DNA of 64,000 nucleotides from Taiwanofungus camphoratus (taxonomy: Eukaryota; Basidiomycota; Agaricomycetes; Polyporales; Taiwanofungaceae): positions 930,001 through 994,000 of the forward strand of contig CP021231.1 in assembly GCA_003999685.1 (NCBI GenBank). The letters are read 5' to 3'. Every line of letters begins with the position of its first letter. The stretch's first letter is position 1. The position numbers and the translations under genes were made by a program. The notes below the pieces were generated by a model. The model ran no database searches, was not told the DNA's origin, and saw only the letters and a list, made by a program, of their open reading frames with translations. Shown here one piece after another: positions 22,644-34,740 of the stretch.

Positions 22644-25336
22644 ATGTCGATACAAAGCAGGCGAAGGCGCGGAGCTGAACGGAGTTTCTTTTCTGGTTTA
22701 TTTGGCTGTGGCCAATCCTGCGCACATGACACGGTCTGTCTTGGACCTTCAGGCAGCTCGCTGCAGGTGTCGACGGTAAGCGGCTCATATCTTTTCATCT
22801 GGGCACAAACTCATGGTCCACAATCTATTGAAGAGAGAGTACACTGTGTACGGTTCGTCCGATCCATCGTGTCTGCCGGTCAGTCCTCAAATTGCTGCCG
22901 CATGACATCGCAACTCACATCGACATTCGTAGATGCATGTGGCGGTGGAAAGCACTCCCTCTCAAGTCGACGAGGGTCCATGTCCGTCTGTCTTCATTGG
23001 ATGCTGCACAAAAATCCACTGACACACACGAACATGCGTTACACTATGAGAAGATATCTCGTTTGACCAAGTACTACGGCGTGCGATGCGGCGATCCCGT
23101 TTTCCTCTTTATCAGGAAACTATCACGGACGCCCATGGTCCATGAATCGTCACTGCGTCGTCTGGGTATGACTGTCTATGACTATGGTCTCTGGAGACAA
23201 GCCACCCATGCTCCCAACCTCGATTCTGCCATAAGACTTATGGAGAAGAGGGCAAGCAAGCTTGTTCGCCCGGATGCGCTTCAAGAATCGAAGGTTGATA
23301 GCGTCGCACAGCCTGGTCATCCACCGACGTGGCTGGTCCTATTTATGATATGTTACAAAGTCAGAAGTGCGGCTGATGCCCAAAGGGCGTGCTCGTTGGC
23401 ACTTCATCACCTTCCGGCGGCACCATCTCATCTTCAGCCACCGCTATTGATGTTCACTGCATTTTGGCTTGCCGTACACAACCTGCTAGTCCCATTACAA
23501 CAACTGGTGAAAAAGTTTCTGGATCTCCCCACAGAACGCCTTGGCTACCATTTTGATGTATTGCTGCAATCACTATCCCATACTTCTGCATTGAAAGGTG
23601 CCAGTGTTATCGCTATCAATCTTATGGAGACTGTGTCCAGACATAATCTTCATCTCAACGAAAAGACGTACACTATACTTCTTACTAGCGGGCTCGCTAC
23701 CCCCGAACTGGGTCTGACAATAGCCAGGCAAATGGAAAAACAGGCCTTTACCCCCAGCGACGGACACTTGGCGTGTCTTATTAAGTTGTTTGCTAAAGCA
23801 AGGTGGCAAAGAAAAGCTGGAAGGTGCCTCTCCGTCCTCCGCCAGCGTTACGCAAAGGTTAATCCCGAGAATATACTACCCGAGACTGCTTCTATCCCCA
23901 CCTCAGCTGTTAAACGAACATTCTACGCGCCTCAAAACTGGTTTATGTCTGCCTTTCGCTCCACTACGGCACTCAATGCATACCTTCGACGTATCAGCCT
24001 TCATGAGAAGCATCGGTTCATGAGAGGGCATGCTCAGCACAGTGCCTCGCATTTCAGGAACGTCCTCCGTGTTGCAGCTTTTGATCGCATTATTCCCGCC
24101 GACTCTCTCGTCAAAGCAATTGAGCGCGCGAAATCACAGATTCCAGCCTTGCGGTCGGACGTCGCGATGTACATTTTTGCTATCCAGGGCCTTCTTTACC
24201 GCAGAGACAATGCGAATGCGATACATCTGTGGGACGAGATCAGTCGATATAAGAGCAAGTTGACGACATGGGCGGTGGGAGTAGGCGTAGGAGCATTGAC
24301 ATTGGGTGGCCGCGGAGACAAAGCTTTTGCTCTCCTGCAAGAAATAGTTACATCCTCACATGCAGACGCTTCGAAGACTCAACAGAAGACTCAATGGAGG
24401 TGCAAATCAGTTGATACCCCAACCGTCAATATTTTCATGGTATCGTTGCAACGTACAGGCCAGCTCGACATCGTATTCCAGTTTTGGGACCACATGGCAA
24501 CGCTATTCGAGGTCCGTCCAGACAAACACAGCTTGGCCATCCTGCTTAAAGCTGCTCGCCTTGCTGGCAAATGTGACCCGTCTTTCCGAGGCGCGTTGGT
24601 TGAGCTCGGTCTGGGACGCCTGTTCGGAGAATCGCCGTCAGGCGACGTATCTCATCAGTCAGCTCACAGCAGCCTAGTCTCCATGATTCAAGGAATGCTT
24701 TCCTCAGAAAGGCACGTCACTATGACTGGCTTGTGGAACGGAGAACGCGCTGGAATTGTAGCTCTTCGAGTTTTGCAGGACATATTCTTCGGCAACTGGC
24801 CTGACTTGGCGACCGTACGATCTCCTGCTCATGCTATTCGACCATCGGCCAGTTTTCAAGCAATTTTCCCAGTTACAGATCTGTTCAGAAGCGTCATGGG
24901 CCATTCTTCCACCAGTGAAGGTTCGCGCACTGGTCTAGTTCCTACTGTTTCCGGACCGCTGCCGATGTATGCGCAGATTATACCGAACGATGTTGTCTTC
25001 CGCGCCTACATTGATCTTCTTGCCGCGGAGTCCTTGATACCACGGATACCCCTTGCGCTCGCCTGGATGCGCCACCTGGGTGTCCGGCCCTCGCAGAACA
25101 CGCTCGCTACAGCGCTTGTCTATTGGGCAGAGGTCGGCATGGATAGCCCAATGGTCGAGCACTGGAAGAGCAGTCGAAGCCAGTACGATAAATTGATGCA
25201 TTGGTTATATCATTGGGTTGGGCCAAAAAACATGCCCACCCATGGCGATGTTGGAAGGGCTATTCGGCGCATCAGGTTCATTAGAGAACTTCGGTATTCT
25301 AGGCCTGTGGTAAAGAATATGGAAGGCGAGGCATAG
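22644..25336 (+). CDS. PPR-like large protein, probably mitochondrial
   Basis: A single open frame from about 22892 to 25336 encodes about 810 residues, with at least one more 5' exon, since no ATG begins this frame. Candidate first exon starts ATG at 22644 (MSIQSRRRRGAERSFFSGLF), basic and suitable as a mitochondrial presequence, but I could not place its splice sites with confidence. The body is alpha-helical with repeated 35-residue-like units (LNEKTYTILLTSGLATPELG, VAMYIFAIQGLLYRRDNANA, PTVNIFMVSLQRTGQLDIVF, PDKHSLAILLKAARLAGK, NDVVFRAYIDLLAAESLIPR), the look of pentatricopeptide repeats. Such proteins bind organellar RNA. Family call is moderate because PPR motifs are weak by eye. The gene is convergent with the PP28-type gene. 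Confidence 0.75.
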
Positions 25337-25801
25337 TGTGTTATGGCGTGTGCACCGTATACCGGCCAAGTTCCAAGACTTACACGTGAATGCGGACACT
25401 CAGGGGGTGTGGTACAATTCACTTTCTTAAGCCCATTCATCAGCCATCACTTCGACTCCATTTCCCCTCTTGATAGGTGCTGCACCGAAACCAGTGCCCT
25501 CAAGAGAATAGGCTGGTCAACGCCGAAATACGCACCAGAGGACGTCCTGCAGCCCATAGTACGGGGTCGCACAGTCGTTCCTGCCCTATCATAGCTACGT
25601 TCTTGCTCGTCACGATTTTGAACAGACAGTACTGCAGAGCGGACAATTGGTTTGCAATTGGTCAATAGCTCGAGTTGCGAGCAGTTTCCCATTGCACGAG
25701 TGTTCTTGTGTGACCATATAATTGATTGCGTAAAGTTGCTTCCATCGTAGTACAACATCTCTTGACGGTATCTAACGTACAACATAGAATGAACTGCATC
25801 C
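25337..25801. other. Convergent 3' intergenic region
   Basis: About 465 bases between the ends of the PPR-like gene and the PP28-type gene; no element recognised. Confidence 0.4.
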
Positions 25802-26764
25802 TTATAAACGCTTCCCCCTAGCTGCCGCCTCTTTCTTCTTGGCTTCGAGTTCGGCAGCCTTGGCTAAAATAAAATCAGTGAATATTGACAGACTTCGAAG
25901 ACCAGTAACGAACCTTCAGATTCCGCCTTTCTCTTCGCCTGAGCAGCCTCACGCTCGGCACGAATCTTCTGAAGCCGTGCAAGGTCTGCTTTGGCTTGTT
26001 CAGTCTTACCTTGCTCATGAAGCTGCAAATGCCATGAGACATCAACAGCCAGTATTATCCATGCTTGAAGCCGCTCTGTATCGCTTACCTTCCAGTATCT
26101 CTCTTTAGCCTCCTTCTTCTCCTTCTCTTCCCTAGTATCGAGATAGTGAGTAAATGGCAAAAATGCGATCAAGGCGATTGTCCAACCTCTCTCGCCGGGT
26201 GAGCTCTCGCGGTGCAGCGAGATCCGAGATGTTTAACTTCTTCCCCGCGACGATGTTTGGATTGGCGAAGAGCGGGTCCTGGTCGCCGTCCTCTTCGTCA
26301 TCTCCATCATCCTGTTCATTCGCCTGTGCTTTCTTCTTCTTGAGGGCGCGGCGTTGCTCCCGAGTGAGCTCAGGCTGTTTCACTGCACTCGCGCCTGCAG
26401 CCTCTTCCTCGGACTCTTCCTCAGACTCGTCAGATTCTTCCTCTTCGTCTTCATCGTCTTCATCGTCGTCGTCTTTGCTTCGAGCGGCCCTGGTGAGGAA
26501 AAAGGGTGTCGGCACTTAGCTACCTCTAAGAATGAGTCGTCCGCGACTAACCATCTATCGGACGCTACAGCAGTCCCATTCTCGTCGAGGACGAGATGCT
26601 TGCTATTGAAGTAATCATGATCAGGAGCGATCCAATCTGTGGCGTACTGCCCAGAAATACCTGAAGCTATAATAAAGAATGGATCAGGGCTCGGTGCCAG
26701 ACCGCAGCTGTAAGGCATACTTTCGTCCCCCGCCGCGTTTCTGCTTGAAAGTGCCTCGGGCCAT
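25802..26764 (-). CDS. PDAP1/PP28-type casein kinase substrate phosphoprotein
   Basis: The start MARGTFKQKRGGGRK at 26764 and the C-terminal block EREEKEKKEAKERYWK joined to LHEQGKTEQAKADLARLQKI and RAEREAAQAKRKAE match the 28-kDa heat- and acid-stable phosphoprotein family (PDAP1). Between them are an exon GISGQYATDWIAPDHDYFNS and a highly acidic D/E/S segment (about 26390-26500), rich in casein kinase 2 sites, then DPLFANPNIVAGKKLNISDL. It ends EAAARGKRL. Members are small nuclear/cytosolic proteins implicated in ribosome biogenesis and translation control; the exact role is unsettled. Five or so introns. It is divergent from the NDUFA6 gene, with 217 bases between starts. Confidence 0.88.
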
Positions 26765-26981
26765 TGAAGAGAACACAGAAAATAAGGTGCAAGTGAGAAC
26801 CAAGCACGGCAGACTGGAGGAACGAGTCAGATAAAGGGTCACTGAGCGCCTGAGAGCTAGTCAGACTCCAAGCGGCGACCTGCCTATCTGGGAATGCCTC
26901 TCGCGCTACGGAGCTAGCGCGCGTAGGGTTGAATATCTTGAAGTAGGACTGTCACCAGCGACGAGGACCCAGTGTACAACC

Positions 26982-27485
26982 ATGACTACGATACCAGCTC
27001 GTCTGGCTCGGACTACCGCAGTCTCTTCTAGCCCCGCTCATGCTCGTGAACGGGTGGTCCAGCTATACAGGGATTGGTACCGCGGGGTGCGTCTCGTAAC
27101 CAGCATTTCATGCAGATGGTCACTAACTGTCTCCGTGTAGGCACCCGAGATTGTCTCTTTATACGCTCTGAATGTTTCTCCCGCCTACGTCCGTGCATGC
27201 ATCCGCAAACGATTCGAGGAGAACCGCTATGTCACAGACACCCGTGTCATCGACGTCCTCGTGACAAAGGGGAGGCAGGAGTACCAGGAGACTCTGAACT
27301 GTTGGAAGCAAGTAGATCATGTTATGGGTATTCTTCTTCTGCCGAGGGGAAGGCCACAACGCACATTCTTGCAAAAGTTCTATGAAGGCGCGTGTCCTCT
27401 CTTACTTGCTCACAATTTTCCTAATTTCGATGCTACAGGCAGGGATGAGGATGCTGTATTACCCGCTGCATCTGGAATTCTGTAA
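26982..27485 (+). CDS. Complex I LYR subunit NDUFA6/B14
   Basis: Accessory subunit of mitochondrial NADH:ubiquinone oxidoreductase that binds acyl carrier protein. Exon 1 reads MTTIPARLARTTAVSSSPAH then ARERVVQLYRDWYRG with the LYR motif (LYRDW); the second exon, after an intron at 27089-27140, reads APEIVSLYALNVSPAYVRAC and IRKRFEENRYVTDTRVIDVL, then VTKGRQEYQETLNCWKQVDH. The end reads GRDEDAVLPAASGIL. The last junction is odd: KFYEG joins RDEDAVLP best if the intron at about 27388-27438 starts with GC instead of GT; a GT-AG alternative gives EGADEDAVLP. About 130 residues, normal for the family. Confidence 0.93.
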
Positions 27486-27810
27486 AGTAGAACTGCAAAC
27501 ATTGGATCACAGTTGACTTCAACAAGCCTGAGCCGCCATGCAAGTTACGTTATAAGAAGATAGCTTGGGTGGTACATCTTCATCTCATTCACTATCATCG
27601 CCCCATTACGAAATGACTAATCTCCTCATTCACACGTTCACGAATGAAGCATATTTCTGAATATGAATATATGAATAAACAATACATTGCTTCCTAGGTC
27701 CATAACATTGTTCATAATGCAGGAATGGCGCAAACGTTGTGCGTAGGCTGATGGTAGGCTTGTGCTATCGTCTAGAGAAATAAATCAGTCAGACTGATAT
27801 TGGGGATTGT
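27486..27810. other. Convergent 3' intergenic region
   Basis: About 325 bases, AT-rich (poly-ATGAATAT-like stretch near 27640-27680); no gene. Confidence 0.4.
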
Positions 27811-30148
27811 TCACGAAAGGAAATCAATTGGGTCGTCCTCGGTATCTGTGACAGGTGCAGGGGTTGGGAAGAGTGACAATCTAGGCTGTTCGATCGCACA
27901 CAATTATTCGAGATCTCATTATGACAACTGCAATAGCATCTCACCCTGGGCTTCAATTTATATCTGCAAGCTGACCCCTTCAGAGCCTTGGAAGGTGCTT
28001 CGCTAATCTGGTTGTGAGATCTAAGGGAGGGTTGGAAACTGAGCATAGAAAACAATTAAGCAGGAAGAAACTCGTACTCACGCCTGAGCCTTCGATCTTG
28101 GTACACTGTTTTTGGATGTATTCGTCTTTTGTGTTGGATCAGAAGACATGGCATGATCGCCCCTCCGTTTTGTGACACCATCATTCTGGACCATCATATC
28201 CACCAGGACCGTGTCAACAGCAGCATTCTCATTGTCGTTTGGTACTTTCGTCCGTTTACAAGGCCGAGCAGCTGTCTTACTTTCAACGTTCCCGATACCT
28301 GGTTCTTGCGTGATGGTCTGATTTTCGCGTGAGCGCTTTCTAGACAATGTGGACTGGCCAACTTTCACGAGAGGGACATTTTCCTTGTCATCAGAGGGAA
28401 CACGGCCCACCTTGCGACCAGATTCTGACGAAACTTCAACGGTCTCTTCCATTCGTAGGATATGATCAGCGTTCGCTTTCCTAACCTTCTGTGAAGGGTC
28501 TTGCAGCCGAAGGGGAGAACCTTCATTGCGTCCAGCGGTAGATTTGACTGCCTTAGTATGTCTACGCATTGCCAACGGCCTGTCAACTTCTTCGTCTGTC
28601 GGTGCGCCGTCGCGATCAGCCATATTTATAGACGGGCGATCGTCCTCGGAAGCTCGACCTGCTGTATATTTGCCTGTCTTCAGTCGGCTTTCAAGCTTGG
28701 CGCTTTGCAAATCTAGGTCAAGCTGTACGACCGAAGACGATGCGGTTTTCGCCTTGGGAGCTGATGGAGCGTCAACTGCACTTGTCACGCTCTCAGACAA
28801 ATGTACTTCCCCCTTCGCCTTGCGAGTGGACCTAACCGCTTTGGAGGATGAGGCATGTCTACCCGGACCATTTCCGGAGTTGAGGTGGAGCGTTTCTAGT
28901 GTAGGTCCTGCGGGCTTAGGGCTTGGAGGTCGATGGCTGCTATTCAATCTGTCCTTTGCGATTGTCTTTTCCTTTTGTTCATCCCCGTCAACATTGGAGG
29001 CGGGCTTGAGAACAGTCTTGGCCCGCTTGACTGGCTGAGCGAAAGCAGTACCATCTGGAAAATGTGGTGCGCTCGTGAGCGCACCGCGCCTCGAACGACT
29101 CTCCGGGTGAGCTGAAGACAGAGGCTCAGTTACGAGAGATGGTGCAAGGGACTCTGAAAGACATGATCAATTATCATAAGAGTTGTGGTAGAAGTTCGTA
29201 GCTTACTTGTGTCACTCGAATTGACGACCTTCCGCTTGCTCCTGCCTTTAGTACTTCTAGGCTTCGCGCAAGCCTTCGCGTCATCCTCATCGGTCTCAAG
29301 CACACGCTGATTTGGTAGTGTCTTTGAGCATGCTTTCCTAGAACTGGAAGTGTTGGGCACCGCTTTCTTGGGCTTAGTCTTACACGTTTCGTAATCGGAA
29401 AGATCGTCCGCGTCGTCGTGAGCAATTATAGATCGTTTCTTCACCCTTTTTCCGGGTTTCCCGCGGGCCTCTTCAGGATAAAATTCTATGGCGAAATGAA
29501 GTATTTGCAGGTCGGCGAAAGGATAAGTACAGCACCTTTGTTGCTTACAATAGATGACTCGTCTGGCGCCTTGGCTGACCTCTTCGATGTAGACATACGA
29601 GAAGGCATAGTAGCATCATTTTCGCCTGCTACGCAAGAAAAGGGCTGAGTATAAAATACTCCAAAATGATAGAGCAGCCTTAGGAGCTGCTTACCTACTG
29701 CCTCGACCATGGCTTGCTCCTGCCTAGGATCGGTGAGAGATTTTCCAGCAGCACCGATATTCCTTGAACGAGATGAGCCTAGTGGTGTTGGATTGGGTTG
29801 GGGATTAGGGGAGCTACACTTAGCGATGAACACGGATATATTTGGCTCACCTGCTTGAGTCTGCTCAAACTCGGCTGTGACCGCCTGCTCAGCGTTATCC
29901 GCCCTCCTGGACATCTTAGTCGTTTTCTTGGCCCTTGTTTTCGTTGTCTTCGTCAATGCTTTCGCCTTGCCCTTAGCAAGCCGAGACACGGGTATATCTT
30001 CAGATATGAGCCCTGAATCCGCGTTCTCCGAACCTTCATCTTGGCGCAACGCAAGCGGAGACCCAGTACCAGCTACAGCAGATCTTCTGCGATTCCGCAA
30101 CTTCGAAGGTGACTCGCCGTTGACGCCGCGGGCAAGCAAGATGTCCAA
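27811..30148 (-). CDS. Large basic disordered protein with KEN box, unknown function
   Basis: I do not recognise the family. Exons read on the minus strand from about 30180: a short helical N-terminal part (LLDILLARGVNGESPSKLRN, then RRRSAVAGTGSPL), a Lys/Arg/Ser-rich body (AKGKAKALTKTTKTRAKKTT; SRKRSRENQTITQEPG; CKRTKVPNDNENAAVD), a KEN-box-like DDKENVPLVKVG, and a C-terminus joined by two introns (about 28037-28080 and 27893-27953) reading RLSLFPTPAPVTDTEDDPID then FLS. Overall about 650 residues, low complexity, with likely nuclear localisation runs. A KEN box suggests cell-cycle-regulated turnover, but one short motif is weak evidence. The true ATG was not found in frame; a 5' exon beyond 30150 is likely. 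Confidence 0.6.
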
Positions 30149-30434
30149 GAGTGCGTTGTGGGCGGACGGGACGAAGACACTACGACGCGTCAGGCAAGGT
30201 TGTGAGAATACCTGCTAGATGCATCCACCTACCCTCCTCTGTCCCTGAAGCGCGATTTCAGGCGTTCGATACGTTTAGTACGACTCTCCTCGACGTTCAA
30301 GCCTTCAGGCATATGTACAATTTCACGGTCAAGAAGCCAACACAGAGCGACCGCCACCCCACGCAGATCACGACGTGTCACAATGTGACATTTATCGTCA
30401 CTTGTGTGACGTCCCGGAGTTGTAAAAGCCAGCT

Positions 30435-32157
30435 ATGCAGTGTTCACCACTGCTGCCGGCATCGCAGGCTATGGGCCACTCGCGAGGAGCGCCAAATCGT
30501 GCCTATATTCTGCAAAATAGTGTAACACATCGTAGGCTGCTCCCAACCGAGTCGGCCCATTCGTTTAGTTATCCGACGCTTGCGCTGCTCGTTTCTTTGA
30601 ATGCCCTCGAGTCGCATTCTCTCGACCTGGCCCGGGGCTGGGTTTTTGGCTATGGAGGACTCTACTGGAGAATAACTGGGCTAAGATCGTCTGCGTATTT
30701 GACCGACGAGAATGACAGCAAGCAGAGTATCAAAAGCAAGCTACTCAAGATACTATCATCTCATGGATATGACGAGCGGCTCTTCGACGACGCGTGGATG
30801 ATGACTATGCCTAGTTACCTAGGGTTCGAAGGGATCAATCCATTGACAGTTTACTTTTGTTATCAGACGGGTGGAAATCTTTGGATAGTTGTTCTTGAGG
30901 TAACTATTATGAAAATTCCCACTGGCTACTTCTTCAAAGTCGTTCAGATACACAATACCTTCGGAGAGCGTCATGTGCATGTTTTAAAGATAGGGCTTGG
31001 TGAAGACCCAACTCCTTTCAAAGGGTAAGTGCATCCATGTCAGACACATGGTTGTAATTGGAAGCCGATCGCGCTTGCACAGATTTCAACATCAATGGAC
31101 GTTCCCTCGACAGTTCCATGTCTCACCCTTCAACGATCGCTCTGGTTTCTATACTGTTTCCATCACAAGTCCACCTCACCATCCTTCGACTCTATCGACG
31201 TCTGATGCTCCTCGCCCGAAAGTTCGTGTACATCTACACGCTTTGGAACCTGCTTCGCCAAATATACCGGGGCCTCTGAAGTTAACGGCTGTCTTGCATG
31301 CCAGAAAGTCTTACCCGCTCACCTCCCGAAACTTCCTTTCTGCTCTGACACGACAGCCATTCGTGCTCATGCTATCCTTCGCTCGGATCCTGTACCATGC
31401 GTGGATACTGTATCATCAAAAGCGACTTGATATATACGTACGGCCAGAGCCAAAACCCGTGCAGCGAGACTGGGGCGGAACAAGGGTCCCAAAAGAGCCT
31501 CGTAGTGGCGGTATAGGTTGGCAATCAGAGAGGTTTTCAGAAATATATGCGAGGAGGCGTGTAGAAGCATTCATCAGTCGCCGGGCAGAAGAGACTGGTA
31601 TCAGAGTGAGTTTGGTGTCAGCGAACCCCGCCGTGCCTCCTCGCATATTCGGTTCCCCTAGGTCAGAAACGCCTAAAGACGAGGTCCGTATGCAAACAGA
31701 GAATTCAATTTTGACAATCTGGTACCTCTCATCGCAGTTCTTCACCACTCTTCTGCTGGCACCATCTTTCGCTCACGCAGTGCTGGTGGCAAATACCACG
31801 GAGGGCATGTTCGTCGCTTCATCAGCAACGCTACTTCACGCCTTCTTCATAGACGGCCTGTCTCCGCTTGAAAAAAGCACGTCACCCACGGTCGCCCAAC
31901 GTTTGCGAAGTGGTGCGGTGCTGCACGAGCTGCTCGTCGACCCAGCTTGTCCAGTACCACCTCAACACTATCTTGATCCCACTGAATATGGCTTTTCATT
32001 TATTATGAATATCGTTTACCTATGGACACTCCTCATTCTAAGTCACCTGGAGGAGCTACTGTACAAGGCGGTGCGGGCGAGGTTCGTTCCGGGTCAAGAG
32101 CCATGGCAACGATGGGAGCGAGCACTTAACTTGCTGCGGTCAGAAGGAGTGAGATAG
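30435..32157 (+). CDS. DUF1365 family protein
   Basis: The first exon gives RAYILQNSVTHRRLLPTESA and HSFSYPTLALLVSLNALESH, the N-terminal hallmark of DUF1365, followed by GWVFGYGGLYWRITGL, DAWMMTMPSYLGFEGINPLT and VYFCYQTGG. An intron at about 30900-30948 joins to IHNTFGERHVHVLKIGLGED, and another at about 31025-31082 to FQHQWTFPRQFHVSPFNDRS and GFYTVSI. The rest includes KLTAVLHARKSYPLTSRNFL and LHELLVDPACPVPPQHYLDP, then a hydrophobic C-terminal segment (FSFIMNIVYLWTLLILSHLE). About 550 residues. Bacterial relatives sit with cyclopropane-fatty-acid synthases, so a role in lipid modification is often suggested; biochemical function is not established. The start ATG at 30435 is the first in frame. 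Confidence 0.9.
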
Positions 32158-33460
32158 CATGGACGCCGGGGCTGACGCTGGACGAGCAAGAGAATGGTAG
32201 TGTACGAAAGGTTCGACCAGTGCAGTATTAGTAGCGAATGCCACGACTCCAGTGCGGTGGGCAAAACTCCAAGAGATCTTGCCAATCGCCGGCGAGGCAA
32301 TACTGTCGTCGGTGCTGCCTGGCGACTGCTGAACCCGAGTTCACATAGGCCTGTTCTGGGTATCCGGATGAGTTGGCGCGAAATGGAGGCTTGGGACCGA
32401 CAACCGTATGAATTTTAGAAAATGAGCATGAGGCTAGCGAAAATCCGAATGTTTTTTGGGCAAAAACAATTTGTACTGTCCAATTGTTTTTGGTCAAAAT
32501 TGGGCAAGTTGGGACCATGCCTCCCCACCTATTATGCTTACATATGGAGTCAGCACCCTGACTCGGTCAGCAATTCCTTCTGATTGATCAAATGCTCTCC
32601 TTTTTGATGACTTTCACAAATACCGAAAATGTTATCCATAGAGACCCTAAGTGCCAACTGAGGGAGTGTGCCGACTCTACCAGTAGGCATAGTATATTCG
32701 GGGGTCCTGATTCATTGTTGCATCTTTTTACCTCAGACACTCGCTGAAGGGCTACTTCCGCAAGACTGGAAAGGGTGTAGCGGTCCTTCCGTAGGAGTGG
32801 AAGAACCTTCACAGTGGTTCGCCGGTGGGTAAGGGGTGAGCTACACAAAGGACCGAAGATACTTAGCGGGAAGATCTCGTCTACTTAGGCCGCTGGCAGG
32901 TCTCTTCGTGGACTTGTTGGTGGCCAACGGACGCTCGAGTGGAAAGGGAGAGCGGGTACCACTTCTCGGTTCAGAGCATGTAGTCGGGCACTATCACTTT
33001 TACAGTATAAAGTATTTTCACAAGGTAACAGCGAGTACACGTCCGAGTTACATGAAGAGAGTTCTTAAGATTGTCCTCTCACCGCTTGTTTCTCAAGGTC
33101 CGCATCTGCTACTCCGCTAGGTAGCGGGTGGAGCATTCCCTCTGTTGCCCGTCACAAAGGGTCTGGGAAGCAACTCACACGTCCTTCAACTAGACAAAAA
33201 GTGGTGAAGGTAAGTCATAACACAATGCTCAGACTGAGACAAGACATGCATGCAACGATAGCTGTGATTAAGAGAAATACAATTGAGAGAAAGAGCGCAA
33301 AATAACAGTACTTCAGCTGGGAGCAGTGCACAAAGAGCAGAATCAGGAAGCCACAATGTACTGAGCATCGAAACAAAACAACAGTATATTGCCACAGGAG
33401 GAAGCTAACAATAAGGAAACAATGACTTGAAGCTGTTCTTGAACCTTTCAGAGTGATACC
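32158..33460. other. Intergenic region without genes
   Basis: About 1.3 kb. The only clear structure is a hairpin at 32462-32491 (AAAAACAATT and complement, 10-base loop) about 300 bases after the DUF1365 stop. No coding signal recognised. Confidence 0.4.
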
Positions 33461-34520
33461 ACTTACAGCAATGTGCATATTTTTGTGGAAACGCAACTTT
33501 TTTTTTGGGTAGCCGAAGTAGGACCCCGATATGAGTTTCCATTCTGAGTACGAAATCTGTCGCGTTAACGGATTTGGATTATACTCGTCGACACGGAGGG
33601 TTTGATACCCACAATGTTACTATCTGACTGCTAGGTCATAATTGGCTCTCTGTGTGTACTCCTGAGCTTTGAATCATATTTGCACTCTATGGAAGGCTTG
33701 GATGTGAGGTTGTGGAGAGGTGTAAGATAGATGGCTAGCAGGGCAACATATATTTTTTGTAAGTGGCAGATACACTCTGTTTCTGTTGTTTTTGTGGTGT
33801 GTACCACCTGTAATCAGCTTGTGGTATAGTCCATCCTCTGGAGAACTCTGATTGTTTTTGCACAACTCAGACAACACTCTAAGAGTATCTCAGAGGGTCA
33901 TGAATCAAGTGGTCCCAATTCTGAGTATTGTGATGCCCAAACAAGTTTTTAGTCCACAGTAACCAATGTACATCATCACTCATAGTTCAACATCCAACTC
34001 AATTTTTTTGTATTGTGTATGTTCTGAAGACAGTATGCTATGACAAAATACAATGAATGTGCACAAGGTGTAAGAAGGAAATGGTAAAACTTGCAGGGAA
34101 CTCTTGTCCAAGGTATACACATTATACCTCAAGCTTTCAGCCATGTCTCCCTTCCAAAACCTGCATGGTGCCCTGCTAGCCATCTATCTTACACCTCTCC
34201 ACAACCTCACAAGACCATCCAAGCCTTCCATAGAGTGCAAATATGATTCAAAGCTCAGGAGTACACACAGAGAGCCAATTATGACCTAGCAGTCAGATAG
34301 TAACATTGTGGGTATCAAACCCTCCGTGTCGACGAGTATAATCCAAATCCGTTAACATAACGTGAAAACGCTGAGCCATCCGAGAGATATTGCGACTTGA
34401 AGTCAAAGGTGTGGTCGTACGCGACAGATTTTGTACTCAGAATGGAAACTCATATCGGGGTCCTACTTCGGCTACCCAAAAAAGTTGCGTTTCCGTAAAG
34501 ATATGCACATCGCTGTAAGT
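33461..34520. mobile_element. Foldback (long inverted repeat) non-autonomous DNA element
   Basis: Left arm 33461-33744 and right arm 34170-34520 are inverted copies of each other, beginning ACTTACAGCAATGTGCATAT and its complement at the right end, and running inward past GGGTAGCCGAAGTAGGACCC to GATGGCTAGCAGGGC. By eye the arms are well over 90% alike, except that the right arm has an extra block of roughly 65-70 bases near 34360-34425. The 425-base loop (33745-34169) has no open frame of note. No clear target-site duplication flanks it. Arm similarity suggests it is fairly young. Confidence 0.85.
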
Positions 34521-34740
34521 AATGTGTGAAGCGTAAGTCCTGTGAAAAGCAAGAAGACAAATGAAGGTAAACAATTGCATTCTGGACGTGACGGTACTGC
34601 AAGAAACTATTGTACCAAATGTATTAGATATGTGTACAGGCGGAAACCATGAGCAGCTGAAGAGTTACGGGTCTGTTGACCTACTTGTCCAATTGTCTAC
34701 ATACGGTTGTCAGGCATAGCGGACCGGAAACGTCCACCTA

